Positions 51,360-54,843 of a stretch of DNA of 54,843 nt are shown here, piece after piece. The notes beneath the pieces were generated by a model. That model was not told where the DNA came from. It did not search any database and saw only the letters and a program-made list of their open reading frames with translations. The stretch comes from Devosia sp. (lineage in GTDB: Bacteria > Pseudomonadota > Alphaproteobacteria > Rhizobiales > Devosiaceae): NCBI GenBank assembly GCA_015234425.1, contig JADGNE010000012.1, positions 1 through 54,843 on the forward strand. The letters are read 5' to 3'. Numbering within the stretch: position 1 is the stretch's first letter; each line of letters begins with the position of its first letter. The translations under genes were made by a program, and so were the position numbers.

Positions 51360-51372
51360 GCCCGGCGTCCAG
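51341..51372. terminator. Hairpin between convergent ATPase and chemoreceptor genes
   Basis: CTGGACGCCGGG (51341-51352) and CCCGGCGTCCAG (51361-51372) are perfect 12-bp arms around 8 nt, including the stop codon of the ATPase gene (TAG 51357-51359). No T run follows on either strand, so it may terminate inefficiently or serve as an mRNA 3' end. Confidence 0.5.
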
Positions 51373-51383
51373 CGCATATGATG

Positions 51384-52928
51384 CTAGGCGGCGCGGCTGA
51401 AACGCGTCGTCGGGCGCTTGCTCGAGCCGAAGAGTTCGATCAGGCCTTCGAGTTCGTGGGCCTGGCCATTGGTCTGCTCGATGGCGGCGTTGGTTTCTTC
51501 AACGAGAGCCGCGTTGTGGTGGGTCATCTCGTCCATTTCGAGCACCGCAGCCGAGGCATCCTCGATGGATTCGGCCTGCGCGCGGCTAGAGCGGGAAATT
51601 TCCGCAAGCATTTCGCTGTTTTCGCGCACGAGATCGAGCATGGAGGCGAGACGGTCTGCGGCTTCCTGCACGAGGGCGGAGCCAGAGGTGACTTCGCGGG
51701 CGCTCTTGTCGATGAGGCCCTTGATGTCTTCAGCGGCCGAGGCGGAGGACTGGGCGAGGCGCCGGACTTCGACGGCCACCACGGCAAAACCCTTGCCCGC
51801 GTCGCCGGCCCGGGCGGCTTCGACCGACGCATTGAGCGCCAGCAGATTGGTCTGGAAGGAGATGTCATCCATCATGGTGACGATCTTGGAGATCATCGCC
51901 GAGGAGGAGGAGATCTGTTCCATGGCGCGGGTGGCGTTGACCATGACCTCGCGCCCGTCTTCGGCGACGAGACGCGCCGCCTGAGCCTTTTCACTGGCGC
52001 TCTGGGCGCGCGAAGCGGTGTCGGTGACGGTGCTGGCGAGGCTGCTCATGGTCGCGCTGGTGCGCTCGATGGTCGAGGCCTGCCGCGTGGTGCGATCTGC
52101 CAGATCATTGATACCGGCAAGGATTTCGCCGGTGGCGGTGCGCAGCGAGCGCGAGGTGTCGCGCAGCTGGTCGACGACCGAGGCGAGCTTGTCGCCGACG
52201 GCATTGGTGTCGTCCTTGAGCTGGAGGAAAGCGCCCTGATACTGGCCCTCGACGCGGTGGTCGAGATCGGCATTGGCGAGGGCCGAGAGCACCTTGCCGG
52301 TTTCGCCGATGCCGCGATCGACGGTTTCGACGAAGAGATTGATGCTGTGGGCGAGGGCGTTGAGCTCGGGATCGGGGAAGCGCGGCGCAACGCGGCGGGA
52401 GAAATCGCCGGCCACAGCCGCATCCACGACGGCGCCAAACGACTGCTGAAGTTCGGCCATGAGCGCCGGGCGATCGGCCAGACGCTCGACAGCGGTATTG
52501 ATGGTGCCGGCGCTCTTGAGGTGGGCGCCGCGCAGCCCCTCGGGGCGGATCTTGCGATAGAACCGGCCTTCGCTGGCGGCGGTCATGGCAAGGGCGGCCT
52601 CGCGGACAAAGGCGTCGTTGATGTCGATGACGCTGTTGACGGCGTGGCCCGCGACCAGGGTTTCGCCCGAAGCGCGGGTGAGGTCGATGCGGCTTTCAAA
52701 ATTGCCGCCGACAATATTGGCGCTGACGCCGCGCAGCTGGCCGAGAAAGGCGCGCAGGTTCCTCAGGCCGACCAGCACAAAGGCGGCCAGCAGCAGCTGC
52801 ACGCCCGAAATGGCCAGCAGCACAGGAACAGGGAACCCCAGCACGACGCCGGCGGCGGCAATGATCGAGCTCGCAGCCAAAATGAAGCCGCAGGCAAAAG
52901 TCCTAGAGGGAGAAAACAAAGCGGTCAT
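51384..52928 (-). CDS. Methyl-accepting chemotaxis protein (transducer half of an Aer-like pair)
   Basis: A 514-residue chemoreceptor. Two adjacent hydrophobic helices near the N-terminus (about 12-55; [20 protein letters not shown] and [19 protein letters not shown]) leave almost no periplasmic domain. HAMP-like regions follow and then the cytoplasmic signalling domain with the hairpin tip [20 protein letters not shown]. No C-terminal receptor-methylation pentapeptide is visible. The ATG at 52928 lies inside the preceding PAS gene (26-bp overlap), so the two are translationally coupled. The receptor probably takes its signal from that PAS protein, as Aer does from its own PAS domain. Confidence 0.92.
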   Translation of the reverse strand: MTALFSPSRTFACGFILAASSIIAAAGVVLGFPVPVLLAISGVQLLLAAFVLVGLRNLRAFLGQLRGVSANIVGGNFESRIDLTRASGETLVAGHAVNSVIDINDAFVREAALAMTAASEGRFYRKIRPEGLRGAHLKSAGTINTAVERLADRPALMAELQQSFGAVVDAAVAGDFSRRVAPRFPDPELNALAHSINLFVETVDRGIGETGKVLSALANADLDHRVEGQYQGAFLQLKDDTNAVGDKLASVVDQLRDTSRSLRTATGEILAGINDLADRTTRQASTIERTSATMSSLASTVTDTASRAQSASEKAQAARLVAEDGREVMVNATRAMEQISSSSAMISKIVTMMDDISFQTNLLALNASVEAARAGDAGKGFAVVAVEVRRLAQSSASAAEDIKGLIDKSAREVTSGSALVQEAADRLASMLDLVRENSEMLAEISRSSRAQAESIEDASAAVLEMDEMTHHNAALVEETNAAIEQTNGQAHELEGLIELFGSSKRPTTRFSRAA

Positions 52929-53385
52929 AATCCATGCCGATGTTCTGGAGTGTGCTGTTGAGCCGTGCATAACCGGCGTGCATGCCCTGTTTGGCGTTCT
53001 TGACGCTCTGTTCTTCTGCCAGCAATTCGGCATAGAGCGTCGAAATCCGGGCGACTGCGGCTGGATCTGGCTTGCGACGATTGGAATGATAGCCGCACAG
53101 CTTGCCGGAAGGGTCATAGCTGGGCGTCACATGGGCGAGGACCCAGTAGTGATTGTTGGATTTGCTGCGGTTGACCACATAGGCGAAGATTTCCTCGCCG
53201 GACTGGATCTTCTCCCACAGGAGCTGGAAGACGCTGCGGGGCATGGCCCGGCTGCGGATCACCGAATGGGGCCTGCCAATTGTTTCCGCCAGGGTGAGCT
53301 CGGCCATCCTCAGAAACGTATCATTGGCGTAGGTGATGTGACCTTTGAGATCGGTCTTGCTGACAATGAGGTCGTCCGCCCCCAT
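52903..53385 (-). CDS. Aer-like PAS domain protein (sensor half)
   Basis: A 160-residue protein that is essentially one PAS domain with a helical tail. The pattern matches the Aer [43 protein letters not shown] and [12 protein letters not shown]. In E. coli Aer the RH pair near FAD is conserved; here it reads RS. The ATG at 53385 has AAGGAA 6 nt upstream, and the frame upstream of it adds no PAS sequence. Overlap with the chemoreceptor gene suggests that sensor and transducer are separate chains. Confidence 0.85.
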   Translation of the reverse strand: MGADDLIVSKTDLKGHITYANDTFLRMAELTLAETIGRPHSVIRSRAMPRSVFQLLWEKIQSGEEIFAYVVNRSKSNNHYWVLAHVTPSYDPSGKLCGYHSNRRKPDPAAVARISTLYAELLAEEQSVKNAKQGMHAGYARLNSTLQNIGMDYDRFVFSL

Positions 53386-53606
53386 AACGCGTTCCTTGCC
53401 CTCCACCGGTAACACTAAACTTCTCCCACCCCGAAAAAATTTGCCTAAATGCAACGGAGGGAAGCTACGAAATGGGCTCTAAGAAGTGATTAATCATTAG
53501 GCAATTTCGGGGCAGTATGTAGCACGTCCGCGCAGGGTATTCGCGGTGTGCTGGTCGGGCCGAAGTCTTGGCGCTATGATCGGGCAGGGTGTTGCGTGAG
53601 GGGGCT

Positions 53607-53924
53607 ATGCGCGCGTCTCTATTTCTAGTTTTCGTATTGGCGCTTTGCCTTGCGGCCTGTCGGGAACCGGAGGCGCGCGTCATCGAAGGCGGGCCGACGA
53701 TGAGCGAGGCCCTTGGCGCGGTGCTCAGCAATGGGCGGATTGTGTCGCGCAATGTATCGGACGCCGATCTGAGCAATGTCCGACTTGAGGCGAGCCGTTG
53801 CGTGCACATGCCCAGGGGCGAGATCAGTTGTCAGGTGCGGCTGTATTCGCTGGGACGGGGGTGGTCTGCGCCGACGCCGGGCCGATTTGTCCCGGGCCAC
53901 AGCGGCTGGAGCTTTGTGTTCTAG
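53607..53924 (+). CDS. Small hypothetical lipoprotein
   Basis: A 105-residue protein. The N-terminus is a lipoprotein signal (MRASLFLVFVLALCLAACRE) with lipobox LAAC, so Cys18 would be lipidated. The remaining 87 residues contain two further cysteines (SRCVHMP; ISCQVRL) that could form a disulfide, and no family I recognise. The start has a GAGGGGG site. It is convergent with the DNA glycosylase gene (13-bp gap). Confidence 0.75.
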   Translation: MRASLFLVFVLALCLAACREPEARVIEGGPTMSEALGAVLSNGRIVSRNVSDADLSNVRLEASRCVHMPRGEISCQVRLYSLGRGWSAPTPGRFVPGHSGWSFVF

Positions 53925-53937
53925 TCGAGACGACCCG

Positions 53938-54539
53938 TCAGCTGCCGGGCACGCTAAAGGCCGCGCGGGCCTTGTTCACCGCCTCGCGGGTGACGCAGCC
54001 CTCGGCGTGATCATTGACCAGCCCCATGGCCTGCATGAAGGCAAAGACAGTCGTTGGTCCGACGAATTTCCATCCCCGCTTCTTGAGGTCCTTTGAGAGG
54101 GCAATGGAGGCAGGGGAGGTGCTGGCGGTCTGTGGCGCGCTCTCGAGCGGCGCCTCGTATCGCCAGACATAGGCGGCAAGCGAGCCCTCGCTGGCGATAA
54201 GCTCCTCTGCGCGCTGGGCATTGTTGATGACTGCTTCGATCTTGCCGCGGTGGCGGACAATGCCCGCGTCGGCAAGGAGGCGATCAACATCGGCCGGGCC
54301 AAAGCGGGCGACCTTGGCGATGTCGAATCCGGCGAAACCGGCGCGAAACGCCTCGCGCTTGTTCAGAATGGTGCGCCAGCTGAGGCCGGACTGAAAGGCT
54401 TCGAGGCTGAGCTTTTCAAAGAGTTTCTGGTCGCTGGCGACGGGAAAACCCATTCGCTGTCATGATAGGGCAAAAATTCCGGCGCGCCGCCGCACCATTG
54501 GCACCGCAGCGCGGCATCGGGCCCTAGGAAGAGGCTCAT
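53938..54539 (-). pseudogene. tag: DNA-3-methyladenine glycosylase I, frameshifted
   Basis: TagI removes 3-methyladenine from DNA. The first 29 or so codons (start 54539, MSLFLGPDAALRCQWCGG) run in one frame to YHDSEW; the rest (GFPVASDQKLFEKLSLEAFQ to the C-terminus) is in another. One G is missing near 54450: TGGGTTTTCCC would need to be TGGGGTTTTCCC to give the family sequence YHDSEWGFP. Zinc ligands are all present across both frames (Cys in RCQW, His in YHDSEW, His and Cys in NDHAEGC). The remainder is intact, so the shift is either a very recent mutation or a sequencing error in a short G run. Confidence 0.85.
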
Positions 54540-54797
54540 CAGGGTGTCCCTCAGGAATCGGATTGTCTGTTGCCGATGATGCGGCAAAGCAGCGGATGCG
54601 AATAGTGGGGCAGGCGGCGCAGCTCATGGGAACTGGCCGGCTGGGCGCGTCGCGCGGTGGCCCTGGAGAGGCTGGTGTGGTGGTGAGCGGGGATCGATGT
54701 CATTCTGCGCAAAACTTCGCACAGGCAATTGCCAGCCCGGACGCGTTTGGATAGGTTGCGCCCATTCAGCCGGGGTAAACGCCCCGCGCCCACGGAT

Positions 54798-54843
<46 letters not shown>

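Noticed and set aside
51378..52961. 527-codon plus-strand frame over the chemoreceptor gene
   Set aside because: Antisense to the highly conserved MCP signalling domain; no independent signals.

Overview
The window reads as a chromosomal segment of a high-GC alphaproteobacterium of the order Hyphomicrobiales (Rhizobiales). The evidence is the rpmH-rnpA-yidC block, a general-stress (EcfG-type) promoter in front of a nutrient-deprivation / holin-like / DUF3618 module, and the many ABC uptake operons. A Devosia-like genus is my guess from gene style; it is not demonstrated. Coding density is high, genes overlap as ATGA or TGATG in many operons, and no prophage, transposase, integrase or CRISPR array is visible.

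Left part (1-5,600): yidC (cut by the left edge), rnpA and rpmH run leftwards. Divergent from them are a degenerate flavin disulfide-reductase-like protein and an orphan histidine kinase, then tRNA-Arg(ACG). From 5,574 to 13,122 lies a sugar-utilisation locus on the minus strand (ABC ATPase, two permeases, binding protein, serine beta-lactamase-fold hydrolase, GH32/43-like glycosidase) with a divergent LacI-family repressor. Two near-identical 18-bp palindromes mark its two promoters.

13,151-23,681 holds three M81 (MlrC-type) metallopeptidase paralogues around a divergent promoter region with strong dyads, followed by a complete dipeptide-type ABC transporter. 23,876-31,967 is stress-related: SRPBCC protein, zinc alcohol dehydrogenase, a membrane module behind a perfect GGAAC-N17-CGTT promoter, a YihY/BrkB protein, small DUF3606 and disordered proteins, an aldo/keto reductase and a Crp/Fnr regulator. 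32,400-35,239 pairs a cysteine-free secreted molybdopterin-fold protein with a membrane GGDEF-EAL protein.

36,857-46,605 carries MYG1 and an SDR, then a polyamine/opine-type ABC transporter in an apparent operon with a histidinol-dehydrogenase paralogue (changed metal ligands), a zinc dehydrogenase and an APH-fold kinase. This looks like an uncharacterised catabolic pathway. The right part has a cold-shock gene, an SbcD/YhaO-like nuclease plus YhaN-like ATPase, a two-gene Aer-like chemoreceptor, a small lipoprotein, a frameshifted 3-methyladenine DNA glycosylase gene and a tRNA-Arg(CCG) cut by the right edge. Palindromic GC-rich intergenic repeats lie at about 41,030-41,122 and 47,251-47,451.
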